Part shown: positions 16,459-25,089 of the stretch, one piece after another
How positions within the stretch are numbered: position 1 is the first letter of the stretch
How the letters are laid out: each line of letters starts with the position of its first letter
NCBI GenBank assembly: GCA_963721305.1
Contig: CAVRIR010000003.1
Coordinates: 372,001-436,000, forward strand
From: DATAES01 sp963721305
GTDB taxonomy: Bacteria > Actinomycetota > Acidimicrobiia > Acidimicrobiales > JACDCH01
Length of the DNA stretch: 64,000 bases
Reading direction: 5' to 3'
Position numbers and translations under genes: made by a program
Notes under the pieces: generated by a model
Told to the model about the DNA's origin: nothing
What the model saw: the letters and a program-made list of their open reading frames with translations, nothing else
The model's database searches: none

Positions 16459-17418
16459 CCGCGACGGAGGCGGTCGTTCCCGGCGCGCTGGCCGGCGAGC
16501 GCCTCGATCGGGTGGTGGCCGTGTTGCTGGATTGCACGCGGGCCGAAGCGAGTGCCCTGGTGGCGGACGGTGACGTCACCGTCGACCGTTCCGTCGTCAC
16601 GAAGGGCTCGGTGCGCGTCGACGAAGGCGCGCGATCTCGCGATCGCGGCGCGGCCCGAGGAGATGTCGAGCACACCCCAAGGAGACGCTGCGGTCGACGT
16701 GTCCATCGCCTACGAGGACGACGACGTCGTCGTCGTCGACAAGCCCGCCGGCCTCGTCGTGCATCCCGGCGCCGGCCACATCACGGGAACGCTCGTCCAC
16801 GGGTTGCTGGCCCGCTATCCCGAGCTTGCCTCGGTCGGCGCGGTCGAGCGTCCTGGCATCGTGCACCGCCTCGACAAGGACACGTCAGGACTGCTGCTCG
16901 TCGCCCGCACCGACACCGCGTACCGATCGTTGACGAACCAGCTGAAGGATCGATCGATCACGCGCCGCTACGTCGCGCTCGTCTGGGGACAACTGGAAGC
17001 GCCGCGCGGCGTCATCGACGCGCCGATCGGCCGCTCAGCTCGCACGCCGACGCGCATGACCGTGTCGGCGCGCGGGCGCGACGCGCGCACGTCGTACGAG
17101 GTGATCGAGGAGTACGCCGAACCAGTTGCCGCGTCGCTCGTGTCGTGCTCGCTCGACACTGGGCGCACACACCAGATCCGCGTGCACCTCGCAGCCATCG
17201 GGCATCCGGTGGTTGGCGACGACCGTTACGGCGGCAAGCGCGAGCCCGCCGCGAACCTGCGCCGGTTCTTCCTGCACGCCGCGCAGCTCGGCTTCGACCA
17301 TCCCCGCACGGGAGTCCGGATCGAGCTCGAGTCGCCCCTGCCCGACGACCTCGTGCGTGTGCGCGATCGGTTCACAGTCAGTCAGGCGACGGCCACGCCT
17401 GTTCACCGCGAGCCATAG
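16455..17418 (+). CDS. rluD: RluD-family 23S rRNA pseudouridine synthase, split by an apparent +1 frameshift
   Basis: RluA/RluD enzymes isomerise uridines in 23S rRNA. The N-terminal S4 RNA-binding part starts at ATG 16455 (overlapping lspA by four bases) and runs AGERLDRVVAVLLDCTRAEA to KGSVRVDEG. After about 16627 the homology moves to the next frame (DLAIAARPEE), which then carries VVVDKPAGLVVHP, the catalytic-Asp motif HRLDKDTSGLLL and TGRTHQIRVHL, to the stop at 17416-17418. Removing one base in GGCGCGCG (16626-16633) gives a normal protein of about 320 residues. The catalytic domain alone (frame starting near 16552) is intact. The 3' end overlaps the convergent Rrf2 gene by 41 bp. Confidence 0.88.
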
Positions 17419-17821
17419 AGACGACGTCGGACAGCGTGAGCGCGTCGAGCAGGCGTCGCATCTGCTCGCTCACACCGGCCCACACCGAGAGAAGCACGCA
17501 CTGGCCCTCGTGGTCGCACGCGCCGTTCTGGTGCGGTTCGCCGAAGTCGCCGAGCACGATCGGTCCGTCGACCGCGCTCACGATCGCTCCGAGGGTGATG
17601 GACGATGGCTCGCGGGCGAGGACGTAGCCGCCGCCGACGCCGCGCTTGGACCGGACGATTCCCGCGCCCTTGAGCGCGAGCAGGATCTGCTCGAGGTACG
17701 GCTGCGGGAGCCCGGTCCGTTCGGCGATGTCGCGCACGGACGTGGGCGCCTCGCCGTCGCTGTGCAGCGCGAGCGACACGAGTGCCCTGCATGCGTAATC
17801 ACCGCGGGTCGAGACCTTCAC
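17378..17821 (-). CDS. Rrf2-family transcriptional regulator
   Basis: A winged-helix regulator of the Rrf2 (IscR/NsrR/CymR) family, 147 residues from GTG 17821, which gives the family-typical start VKVSTRGDYACRAL; an ATG ten codons upstream (17851) is possible. The DNA-binding helix region is SVRDIAERTGLPQPYLEQI and the wing is RGVGGGYVLAR. The ligand loop has the first two cysteines of the IscR/NsrR pattern with the correct x5 spacing (ACDHEGQC), but the third position is Trp. An iron-sulfur cluster, if bound, would therefore need another ligand. It is divergent from the phosphodiesterase gene and tail-to-tail with rluD. Confidence 0.88.
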   Translation of the reverse strand: MKVSTRGDYACRALVSLALHSDGEAPTSVRDIAERTGLPQPYLEQILLALKGAGIVRSKRGVGGGYVLAREPSSITLGAIVSAVDGPIVLGDFGEPHQNGACDHEGQCVLLSVWAGVSEQMRRLLDALTLSDVVSMARGEQAWPSPD

Positions 17822-17891
17822 CGAGCGCAACGATAGAGAGCCAGCCGCCATGGCGATGGGTAGGGTGGCGGCGGAGCAGGAAAGGACTCTT

Positions 17892-19001
17892 GTGGGCGAC
17901 GACCAATCCGCGCCGATCGTGCCCGACTACGGCGGTGCCTGTATCAGCAACGTCGTGCCGGTCCTGCTCGAGCGACCCGACGAGGTCCCTGCCTGGATGC
18001 CCGAGTCGGCCGTCGAAGCCGACCGCGTCGTGGTGCTCGTGCTCGACGGACTCGGCTGGGAGCAGCTCCGCACCCGAGGTCATCTGACGCCGACCTTGCA
18101 GTCGATGGCGGGCGGTCCGATCCGGTCCGTGTTGCCGACGACGACGGCGACCGCGCTCACGTCGATCACGACCGGACTGCCGCCCGGGGACCACGGCTTG
18201 ATCGGGTACCGCATCAACGTCAACGGCGAAGTCCTCAACGTGTTGCGCTGGGCGACCGCAGCCGGCGACGCCCGCCAGACCATCCCGCCGCAGAAGGTGC
18301 AGTCGAACCTGGCCTTCCTCGGGCATCGCCCACCGGTGATCACGAAGGCGGAGTTCGCCCGCACCGGTTTCACCCAGGCGCATCTCGATGGCGTGCGCTT
18401 CGCCGGTTACCGCATGGCGTCGTCACTCGTCACCGAGGTGGCACGCCTCACGCGATCGTCCGAACCGTTCGTGTACGCGTACTACGACGGCGTCGACAAG
18501 GTGAGTCACGAGTACGGGCTCGGCGCGCACTACGACGCAGAGGTCGCGGCCGCCGACCGCCTCGTCGGTGACGTGCTCGACGCGGCCGCGCCGGGCACCG
18601 CAGTGGTCGTGCTGTCCGACCACGGTCAGGTCGAAGTCGGCGCCAACGTCGTGCCGATCGCGTCCGAAGTGATCGCGCACGTGTCGATGCAGTCGGGCGA
18701 AGGCCGCTTCCGCTGGCTGCACGCGCGGCCCGGCCGCGCCAACGCGCTCGTCGAGGCGTCGATCGCGTGCCATGGCGACACGGCGTGGGTCCGTACGCGC
18801 GAAGAGGTGATAGAGGGCGGTTGGTTCGGACCGACGGTCAGCGCCGACGCCAGCGCGCGCCTGGGCGACGTCGCGCTCGTGGCGCGTGAGGACGTGGCCT
18901 TCATCGACCCGACCGACACCGGATTGTTCGAGCTCGTCGGGCGACACGGGTCGGCCACGCTCGCGGAGATCTCCGTCCCGCTGCTCGCCCGCGTCGCATA
19001 G
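17892..19001 (+). CDS. Alkaline-phosphatase-superfamily type I phosphodiesterase
   Basis: A 369-residue member of the AlkP/nucleotide-pyrophosphatase superfamily. The metal-binding Asp is in VVVLVLDGLGW, the nucleophilic Thr in LPTTTATALTSITTGLPPG, and the later metal ligands in YYDGVDKVSH and VVLSDHGQVEV. GTG 17892 is preferred over the upstream ATG (17850) because AGGAAAGGA lies 7-15 nt before it and the upstream residues would overlap the divergent Rrf2 gene. The substrate is unknown. No signal peptide is obvious, so it is probably cytoplasmic. Confidence 0.85.
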   Translation: MGDDQSAPIVPDYGGACISNVVPVLLERPDEVPAWMPESAVEADRVVVLVLDGLGWEQLRTRGHLTPTLQSMAGGPIRSVLPTTTATALTSITTGLPPGDHGLIGYRINVNGEVLNVLRWATAAGDARQTIPPQKVQSNLAFLGHRPPVITKAEFARTGFTQAHLDGVRFAGYRMASSLVTEVARLTRSSEPFVYAYYDGVDKVSHEYGLGAHYDAEVAAADRLVGDVLDAAAPGTAVVVLSDHGQVEVGANVVPIASEVIAHVSMQSGEGRFRWLHARPGRANALVEASIACHGDTAWVRTREEVIEGGWFGPTVSADASARLGDVALVAREDVAFIDPTDTGLFELVGRHGSATLAEISVPLLARVA

Positions 19002-19019
19002 ATCTGGCGGCTCGGCGGC

Positions 19020-19051
19020 GTAAGCGTCGTCCGACGGGGTAAGAATCGTCC
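19020..19051 (+). repeat. Pair of 13-bp direct repeats upstream of bpa
   Basis: GTAAGCGTCGTCC (19020-19032) and GTAAGAATCGTCC (19039-19051) differ at two positions and are spaced 19 bp start to start, about two helix turns. The second copy ends two bases before the bpa ATG. They could be an operator, or the TAAGAAT of the second copy could act as a -10 for a leaderless transcript. No more can be said from sequence. Confidence 0.5.
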
Positions 19052-19053
19052 CC

Positions 19054-19545
19054 ATGTCCGATTCGCAACCGCAGTCCACCGTCGAGCATCCGGAAGTGCT
19101 GCAACCGGGGGGTGGCGCGGAGGAGGACGGCGCCGAGCGGGAGTCGGTCGAGCAGCCCGCGAAGGTCATGCGGATCGGTTCGATGATCAAGCAGCTGCTC
19201 GACGAGGTCCGTGCCGCGCCGCTGGACGAGGCCAGCCGCGACCGGCTCGCCGCCATCTTCGAGACGTCGGTGAAGGAGCTGTCCGAGTCGCTCTCGCCCG
19301 ACCTGCGCGACGAGTTGGCGCGGCTGGCGCCGCCCTTCAGCGGCGACACGGCGCCGAGCGACGCCGAGCTGCGGGTGGCGCAGGCCCAGCTCGTCGGCTG
19401 GCTCGAGGGACTCTTCCACGGCATCCAGGCGACGCTGTTCGCCCAGCAGATGCAGGCCCGCCAGCAGCTCGAGGACATGCGGCGCCAGCTCCCCGCGGGG
19501 CAGGCCCCCGATCGTGGGCCCGGGCCGCCGGGGACCTACCTCTAG
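19054..19545 (+). CDS. bpa: Bacterial proteasome activator Bpa (DUF2587)
   Basis: Bpa is the ATP-independent ring activator of the actinobacterial 20S proteasome (Rv3780 in M. tuberculosis). The 163-residue product keeps the highly conserved core KVMRIGSMIKQLLDEVRAAP, then PSDAELRVAQAQLVGWLEGL and FHGIQATLFAQQM. It ends in GTYL, the HbYX-like C-terminus that docks into the proteasome alpha ring. The acidic N-terminus (about 35 residues) is variable in the family. This gene implies that proteasome subunits are encoded elsewhere in the genome. ATG 19054 follows two near-identical 13-bp direct repeats. Confidence 0.93.
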   Translation: MSDSQPQSTVEHPEVLQPGGGAEEDGAERESVEQPAKVMRIGSMIKQLLDEVRAAPLDEASRDRLAAIFETSVKELSESLSPDLRDELARLAPPFSGDTAPSDAELRVAQAQLVGWLEGLFHGIQATLFAQQMQARQQLEDMRRQLPAGQAPDRGPGPPGTYL

Positions 19546-19560
19546 GAAGCGAGAAACACC

Positions 19561-19833
19561 ATGTGCCGGAGCATCGTGACCCTGCGGGGCGAGGAAGCGG
19601 CGACGTCGGACGAGGTGCGCAACGCCGCCCTCCAGTTCGTACGCAAGATCAGCGGTTACCAGAAGCCGTCGAAGGCCAATGAAGCGGTGTTCGAGCAGGC
19701 GGTGGCCGACATCGCCGCGGCCGCGGAACACCTGCTCGACGGGCTCGTCTCGCCGCCCGGGGCGCGGCAGCCGGCCATGGCCCGCAGCCGCATCGTCGCC
19801 CGAGAAAAAGCCGCCGCATCCCACTCCTCCTAG
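19561..19833 (+). CDS. DUF2277 family protein
   Basis: A 90-residue protein of the DUF2277 family, recognised by the start MCRSIVTLRG, the middle ALQFVRKISGYQKPSKANEA and FEQAVADIAAA. No function is known for the family. It starts 15 nt after bpa with GGAAGCGAGAAA as a weak ribosome binding site and is probably co-transcribed with it. The last 20 residues are low-complexity. Confidence 0.85.
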   Translation: MCRSIVTLRGEEAATSDEVRNAALQFVRKISGYQKPSKANEAVFEQAVADIAAAAEHLLDGLVSPPGARQPAMARSRIVAREKAAASHSS

Positions 19834-19953
19834 CGCCGGCGCCCGCCGCACCTTCCTCCGCGCACCGCGAACCGGTGGCCTTCCGAACCTCGGGGACGAA
19901 GTGTGGTTCTGGGCGTGTGGCGGGGTTAGAGTCGGAAATCACACCCGTGTAAC

Positions 19954-19998
19954 TCGTCCACAGAGTGTGGATCGTCGATGTGGATGCCCGGTGGACAA
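19954..19998 (+). promoter_or_regulatory. Cluster of DnaA-box-like sequences upstream of dnaE
   Basis: Four near-matches to the DnaA box (TTGTCCACA or TTATCCACA) lie within 45 bp: TCGTCCACA (19954-19962, 8/9), TGTGGATCG (19966-19974, reverse, 7/9), TGTGGATGC (19979-19987, reverse, 7/9) and GGTGGACAA (19990-19998, reverse, 8/9). The first two form an imperfect palindrome (CCACA-GAG-TGTGG). They sit 27-71 bp before the dnaE ATG and could couple dnaE expression to DnaA. Chance similarity in GTGG-rich DNA is not excluded. Confidence 0.35.
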
Positions 19999-20024
19999 TC
20001 CAGCGGAGGGAACGAAGGCAGGGA

Positions 20025-23000
20025 ATGGCTGACCGGAAGCGCTTCGTCCACCTCCACACCCACACCGAGTTCTCGATGCTGGACGGTGCGTCCCGGGTCG
20101 ACGAGCTGGTCGAGGCGGCGGCGGCCGACGAGCAACCGGCCCTCGGCATCACCGACCACGGCAACATGTACGGCGTCCTGCCGTTCTACGCCGCGTGCCG
20201 CGATGCGGGCGTCACGCCGGTCATCGGGTTCGAGGCGTACATGGCACACGAGCGCCGCGACGAGCGCATCAACACCCGCGGCAAGATCGACGACACCGGC
20301 GGCGAAGGGGAGGGCGGCAAGAAGGCCTGGTACCACCTCACGTTGCTCGCCGAGAACAACACCGGCTACCGCAACCTGATCCAACTCGCGAGCCGTGCCT
20401 TCCTCGAGGGCTACTACCGCAAGCCGAAGGTCGACTGGGAGATCCTCGCCGACCACAGCGAAGGCGTGGTCGCGACCACCGGCTGCCTCGGCGGGCACGT
20501 GTTGCAGTCGCTCCTCAACGGCGACTTCGAGGCGGGACTCCACAAGGCGGGCCAGCTCCAGGACATCTTCGGGCGCGACAACCTCTTCGTGGAGCTGCAG
20601 GATCACGGCATCGCCGCGCAGGCGAAGACCAACCCGCAGCTCATCGAAATCGCCGCGAAGATCGGTGCGCCGCTGCTCGCCACGAACGACAGCCACTACA
20701 CGCGGCCTGAAGACGCGGAATCACACGACGCGTTGCTGTGCGTGCAGACGAACGCGCTGATCAGCCAGTCCGCCGACGAGCGTTTCAAGTTCAGCGGGGA
20801 GGGTCACTACCTCAAGACCGCCGACCAGATGTACCGGCTGTTCGAGGAACATCCCGAGGCGTGCGACAACACGCTGCTGATCGCCGAACGGGCGAACGTC
20901 GAGATCGAGTTCGGCAAGCCGCAGCTCCCGAACTTCCCGTTGCCCGAGGGTTTCGCGTCGGACAGCGAGTACCTCCGCCACCTCACGTTCGAGGGCGCGA
21001 AGCAACGTTGGGGTGACGATCTTCCCGACGCGGTCACCGATCGTCTGGCGTTCGAGCTCAAGGTCATCGGCGACATGGGCTTCAGCTCGTACTTCCTGAT
21101 CGTGTGGGACCTCATCCGCCATGCACGCGACTCGGGCATCCGTGTCGGACCGGGGCGGGGGAGCGCCGCCGGCTGCGGCGTGGCCTACTGCCTGCGCATC
21201 ACCGATCTCGATCCGATCAAGTACGACCTGCTGTTCGAGCGGTTCCTCAACCCGTCGCGCATCTCGATGCCCGACATCGACATGGACTTCGACTCGCGTT
21301 ACCGCGACGAGATGATCCGGTACGCGGCAGAGCGGTACGGGCGCGATCGCGTCGCGCAGATCATCACGTTCTCCACCATCAAGGCGCGGGCCGCGGTGCG
21401 AGACGCGGCGCGGGTGCTCGGTTACCCGTACGCGATCGGCGACAAGGTCGCCAAGCTGATGCCGCCGCTGATCATGGGTCGTGACACGCCGTTGAAGGCC
21501 TGCCTCGATCTCGCTGAAGGGCACGAGGACGGCTTCAAGATGGCGTCTGACCTGCGGGCACTGTACGAGGCCGATCCCGACTGCAAGCGCGTCATCGACG
21601 TCGCCAAAGGACTCGAGGGCATGCGCCGCCAGGACGGCATCCATGCCGCCGCGGTGGTGATCACCAAGGAGCCCCTGACCGAGTACCTGCCGATCCAGCG
21701 CAAGCCCGACCCGGGCCAGGATCCCGAGACGGCACCGATGGTCACGCAGTACGAGATGCACGGCGTCGAAGACCTCGGCCTGCTGAAGATGGACTTCCTC
21801 GGCTTGCGCAACCTCGATGTCCTCACCGACACCGTCGAGATCATCCGCAGCACGCGAGGCATCGACCTCGACATCGACAACGTCCCGCTCGACGACGAGC
21901 CGACCTTCCAGCTGTTGCAGCGCGCGGACTCGATCGGCGTGTTCCAGCTCGAAGGCGGTCCGATGCGCGCGCTCATGCGCTCGCTCGCACCCACGACGTT
22001 CGAAGACGTTGCCGCCCTTGTTGCGCTGTACCGGCCAGGTCCGATGGCCGCGAACATGCACAACGACTACGCCGACCGGAAGAACGGCCGCAAACCGATC
22101 CAGTACCTGCATCCCGATGCAGAGGAAGTGCTCGGCGACACCTACGGCCTGATGATCTTCCAGGAATCGTTGATGCGCGTCGCGCAGAAGTTCGCCGGCT
22201 ATTCGCTCGCCGAGGCCGACAACCTGCGGCGCGCGTGCGGCAAGAAGATCCGCGAGAAGATGAAGCTCGAGCGCGACCGGTTCGTCGACGCCTGCGAGGC
22301 GACGGGCTACCGGCGTGAGCTCGGCAGCCAGTGGTTCGACATCATCGAGCCGTTCGCCGACTATGCCTTCCCCAAGGCGCACGCGTTCGGCTACGGGCTC
22401 ATCGCCTATCAGACCGCGTATCTCAAGGCGAACTACCCGGCGGAGTACTTCGCCGCATTGCTCACGAGCGTCAAGGCCAACCTCGACAAGGCCGCGGTGT
22501 ACCTCGCCGACTGCCGCGCCATGGGCATCGATGTCACCGTGCCCGACGTCAACCGGTCGGCATCCGACTTCACACCAGTGCGCGCCGAAGACGACGCCAG
22601 CCGTTCACAGATCGTCTTCGGCCTGTCCGCGGTGCGCAACGTCGGCGAAGGACTCGTCGCGCTCGTCGTCGCGGAGCGCGAGAAGAACGGTCCGTTCCTC
22701 GACTTCTACGACTTCTGCGAGCGGGTCGATCTCAACGTCCTGAACAAGCGCACCCTCGAGTCGCTGATCAAAGCGGGCGGCTTCGACTGTGTCGGCCATC
22801 CCCGCAAGGGACTCCTGCTCGCGTTCGAGGCGATCATCGACCAGGTCGTCGCTCGGCGGCGGGAACGTGACATGGGCGTTCTGTCCCTGTTCGGCGAGGT
22901 CGAGATCGGCCTCGACTTCGACGAGCGCCCGAGGATCCCCGACCTCGAGTTCGACAAGTCGCAGCGCCTCGCGTTCGAGAAGGAGATGCTCGGCCTCTAC

Positions 23001-23570
23001 GTCTCCGACCATCCGCTCCTCGGAGCCGAAGCGATTCTTCGCCGCCGGACCGACGGCTCGGTCGCCGACCTCGCCGACTGCGAGGACGGCTCGATGAAGA
23101 TCTTCGGGGGCATCGTCACCGCGCTCCAGCGCAAGTGGACGAAGCGGGGCGACCTCATGGCGGTGTTCACGCTGGAGGATCTGCAGTCGAGCTGCGAGGT
23201 CATGGTCTTCCCGAAGACGATGACCGAGCACGGGCACAAGCTGACCGACGACATCGTGGTGTGCGTGAAGGGCCGGGTCGACAAGCGGGAAGAGGCGCCC
23301 AAGCTCGTCGCCATGGAGATCGACGTGTTCGAGGGCATCACCGACGGCGCCCCGCCGCTGCGGATCCAGGTCGCGCTCAACCGGGTCGGCGAAGGGCTCA
23401 TCGGCGACCTGAAAGCCCTGCTCAGCGAGCATCCGGGCGAGTCGCAGGTGTTCCTCCACCTCGGCGACCGCCAGGTCCTGCGCCTCCCCGACCAGTTCTG
23501 CGTGGACCTCTCCGGGGGACTGGCCGGCCATCTCCGCGTCCTCCTCGGCCCCGACGCGCTCATCTCCTGA
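20025..23570 (+). CDS. dnaE: DNA polymerase III alpha subunit DnaE
   Basis: Replicative polymerase catalytic subunit of 1181 residues, the normal DnaE1 length. The order is an N-terminal PHP domain (FVHLHTHTEFSMLDG, ITDHGNMYG), polymerase core with the catalytic aspartates in PDIDMDFDSRYRDEM near residue 415 and GPGRGSAAGC, the tandem HhH/beta-binding region with the motif LSLFGE near residue 950, and a C-terminal OB fold (KIFGGIVTALQRKWTKRG). ATG 20025 is preceded by GGCAGGGA. A palindromic element starts two bases after the stop. Confidence 0.97.
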   Translation: MADRKRFVHLHTHTEFSMLDGASRVDELVEAAAADEQPALGITDHGNMYGVLPFYAACRDAGVTPVIGFEAYMAHERRDERINTRGKIDDTGGEGEGGKKAWYHLTLLAENNTGYRNLIQLASRAFLEGYYRKPKVDWEILADHSEGVVATTGCLGGHVLQSLLNGDFEAGLHKAGQLQDIFGRDNLFVELQDHGIAAQAKTNPQLIEIAAKIGAPLLATNDSHYTRPEDAESHDALLCVQTNALISQSADERFKFSGEGHYLKTADQMYRLFEEHPEACDNTLLIAERANVEIEFGKPQLPNFPLPEGFASDSEYLRHLTFEGAKQRWGDDLPDAVTDRLAFELKVIGDMGFSSYFLIVWDLIRHARDSGIRVGPGRGSAAGCGVAYCLRITDLDPIKYDLLFERFLNPSRISMPDIDMDFDSRYRDEMIRYAAERYGRDRVAQIITFSTIKARAAVRDAARVLGYPYAIGDKVAKLMPPLIMGRDTPLKACLDLAEGHEDGFKMASDLRALYEADPDCKRVIDVAKGLEGMRRQDGIHAAAVVITKEPLTEYLPIQRKPDPGQDPETAPMVTQYEMHGVEDLGLLKMDFLGLRNLDVLTDTVEIIRSTRGIDLDIDNVPLDDEPTFQLLQRADSIGVFQLEGGPMRALMRSLAPTTFEDVAALVALYRPGPMAANMHNDYADRKNGRKPIQYLHPDAEEVLGDTYGLMIFQESLMRVAQKFAGYSLAEADNLRRACGKKIREKMKLERDRFVDACEATGYRRELGSQWFDIIEPFADYAFPKAHAFGYGLIAYQTAYLKANYPAEYFAALLTSVKANLDKAAVYLADCRAMGIDVTVPDVNRSASDFTPVRAEDDASRSQIVFGLSAVRNVGEGLVALVVAEREKNGPFLDFYDFCERVDLNVLNKRTLESLIKAGGFDCVGHPRKGLLLAFEAIIDQVVARRRERDMGVLSLFGEVEIGLDFDERPRIPDLEFDKSQRLAFEKEMLGLYVSDHPLLGAEAILRRRTDGSVADLADCEDGSMKIFGGIVTALQRKWTKRGDLMAVFTLEDLQSSCEVMVFPKTMTEHGHKLTDDIVVCVKGRVDKREEAPKLVAMEIDVFEGITDGAPPLRIQVALNRVGEGLIGDLKALLSEHPGESQVFLHLGDRQVLRLPDQFCVDLSGGLAGHLRVLLGPDALIS

Positions 23571-23571
23571 C

Positions 23572-23621
23572 GAATGTTGGATGGAAACGGGCGCCATGGC
23601 GCCCGTTTCTCCCCGGAGTTC
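23572..23621 (+). repeat. 50-bp palindromic 3'-end element, copy 1 (after dnaE)
   Basis: Starts GAATGTTGGATGG, has the perfect 24-bp palindrome AAACGGGCGCCA plus its reverse complement at 23585-23608, and ends CTCCCCGGAGTTC. The flanks can extend the RNA stem through G-U pairs (10 of 13 positions). It begins one base after the dnaE stop. See copies at 24400, 30814, 44776, 47861 and 54621. It probably acts as a terminator or mRNA 3'-end stabiliser. Confidence 0.9.
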
Positions 23622-23714
23622 GCAGATCTCCGGAGCCGTCCGAGTTGCAGATCCGCCGGATACCCGCTGGACTGGTAGGACCACCTTCACGAAATCCGGG
23701 GGCATTGCACGCGC

Positions 23715-24386
23715 ATGGCGATCGAGGTCGACACCAAGGATTGCACGCAGCTCTCCGATGCAGAGCTGGCCGAGATGGCCGACATCTGCGCCGAGGGCCC
23801 GAGCCGGTTCGAGGCCGGACTCCTTTCGAAGCAGGCTGAGTTGTGGGTGCTCGTCACCCTCGCTCGCGAGGGCGGCAGGCTGAAGGGCTTCTCGTACAGC
23901 ACGCTCGAGCGCATCGGAGGAACGCCGTGCGTGTTGATCGGGCTCGCCTCAGTGAAGCGCACGAGCAAGCGCGACACGGTCCTCAAGGGGATGATGCAGG
24001 ACCAGTACCGGCGTGCGGTCCTCGCCTTCCCAGACGAGGACGTCCTGATCGGTACCCGGTTCCTCGACGCCTCCGGCTTCGAGGCGTTCAAGGCGCTCGA
24101 CGACATCGTCCCCCGGCCCGAGCACAAGGCCACCGGCGAAGAGCGGGCATGGGGCCGGCGGCTGGCCAAGCGCTTCGGCATCGAGAACGGCAGCTACGAC
24201 GACCGCAGCTTCATCGCGGAGGGTGACGGCTCGTTCCCCTGCGTGCTCGACCACGAGAGCATGAAGCCGGAATCGATCAAGGTCGACGTGGCCGGTCAGT
24301 TCGACGACGTCGACGTCAAGCAGGGTGACTCGCTCATCGCGTTCGGCTGGGCCATGGCCGAGTACCTCGCCAAGCTCGGCGCATAA
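23715..24386 (+). CDS. Conserved-looking protein of unknown function
   Basis: A 223-residue soluble protein that I do not recognise. The N-terminal half (ELAEMADICAEGPSRFEAGL, LWVLVTLAREGGRLKGFSYS, then GLASVKRTSKRD) has the strand-helix spacing of a distant GNAT-like fold, but no clear acetyl-CoA loop is visible, so this is only a suggestion. The C-terminal half contains CVLDHESMKPESIKV. Codon use matches the neighbours. It is bracketed by two same-orientation copies of the palindromic element (23572 and 24400). The upstream 90 bp presumably hold its promoter; nothing clear was seen. Confidence 0.75.
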   Translation: MAIEVDTKDCTQLSDAELAEMADICAEGPSRFEAGLLSKQAELWVLVTLAREGGRLKGFSYSTLERIGGTPCVLIGLASVKRTSKRDTVLKGMMQDQYRRAVLAFPDEDVLIGTRFLDASGFEAFKALDDIVPRPEHKATGEERAWGRRLAKRFGIENGSYDDRSFIAEGDGSFPCVLDHESMKPESIKVDVAGQFDDVDVKQGDSLIAFGWAMAEYLAKLGA

Positions 24387-24399
24387 CCCATCCCACAGC

Positions 24400-24447
24400 G
24401 AATGTTGGATGGAAACGGGCGCCATGGCGCCCGTTTCTCCCCGGAGT
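24400..24447 (+). repeat. Palindromic 3'-end element, copy 2
   Basis: Same sequence as copy 1 from GAATGTTGG through CCCCGGAGT, with the perfect palindrome at 24413-24436; the last bases (TTC) have diverged to CCA. It lies 13 nt after the stop of the unknown gene ending at 24386 and in the same orientation. It ends 27 bp before the nitroreductase start. Confidence 0.9.
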
Positions 24448-24474
24448 CCACCCGCGGCCCGGCGTGAATCGCTG

Positions 24475-25089
24475 ATGGACTTCGCCGACGTCCTGAGGAA
24501 GCGGCGGATGGTGCGAGCATTTCGGCCGGAGCCGATCCCGGCCGACGTGCTCGACCGTGTCCTCGGGGCGGCGAGTCGCGCACCCGCGGCGGGCAACAGC
24601 GACGGAACCGATCTCGTCGTGCTCGAAGCACCCGAGCAGACGACCCGCTACTGGGACATCACTCTGCCGCCAGGCCCGGCGCGCGACGGGTTCGGACATC
24701 CCCGCCTGCTCGACGCACCGGTACTCGTGGTCGCGCTCGCCGGCCCGGACGCGTACCTCCGCCGCTACGCCGAACCGGACAAGGCGAGCACCGGCCTCGG
24801 CACGTCGACCGACCGCTGGCCCGTCCCGTACTGGACCGTCGACGCTTCATTCGCCGTGATGCTGATCCTGCTCGCGGCGACCAGCGAAGGACTCGGCGCG
24901 TTGTTCTTCGGCATCTTCCAGCGCGAGGCCGAGCTCATGCGGTCGCTCGGCGTGCCGCCCGACCGGCGCCCGATCGGCACCATCGCCCTCGGCTGGCCGG
25001 ACACGCAGGCGCAGGCCGAGAGGCCAGGCCTGTCCGTGGCTCGGAAGCAGCGCTCACTCGACGAGATCGTCCATCGGGGAGGCTGGTGA
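24475..25089 (+). CDS. Nitroreductase-family FMN protein
   Basis: A 204-residue nitroreductase-fold protein that would reduce nitro, quinone or enone groups using FMN and NAD(P)H. The N-terminal FMN-phosphate motif is RKRRMVRAFRPEPIP, followed by AASRAPAAGNSDG. The C-terminal part has GLGALFFGIF and the closing GTIALGWPD. ATG 24475 gives the standard MDFADVLRKRRMVR start. The specific substrate is not predictable. It overlaps the following methyltransferase gene by four bases (GTGA), so the two are co-translated. Confidence 0.88.
   Translation: MDFADVLRKRRMVRAFRPEPIPADVLDRVLGAASRAPAAGNSDGTDLVVLEAPEQTTRYWDITLPPGPARDGFGHPRLLDAPVLVVALAGPDAYLRRYAEPDKASTGLGTSTDRWPVPYWTVDASFAVMLILLAATSEGLGALFFGIFQREAELMRSLGVPPDRRPIGTIALGWPDTQAQAERPGLSVARKQRSLDEIVHRGGW

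Noticed and set aside
20721..22382. A 553-codon minus-strand open frame within dnaE
   Set aside because: Shadow of the dnaE core domain; no motifs.
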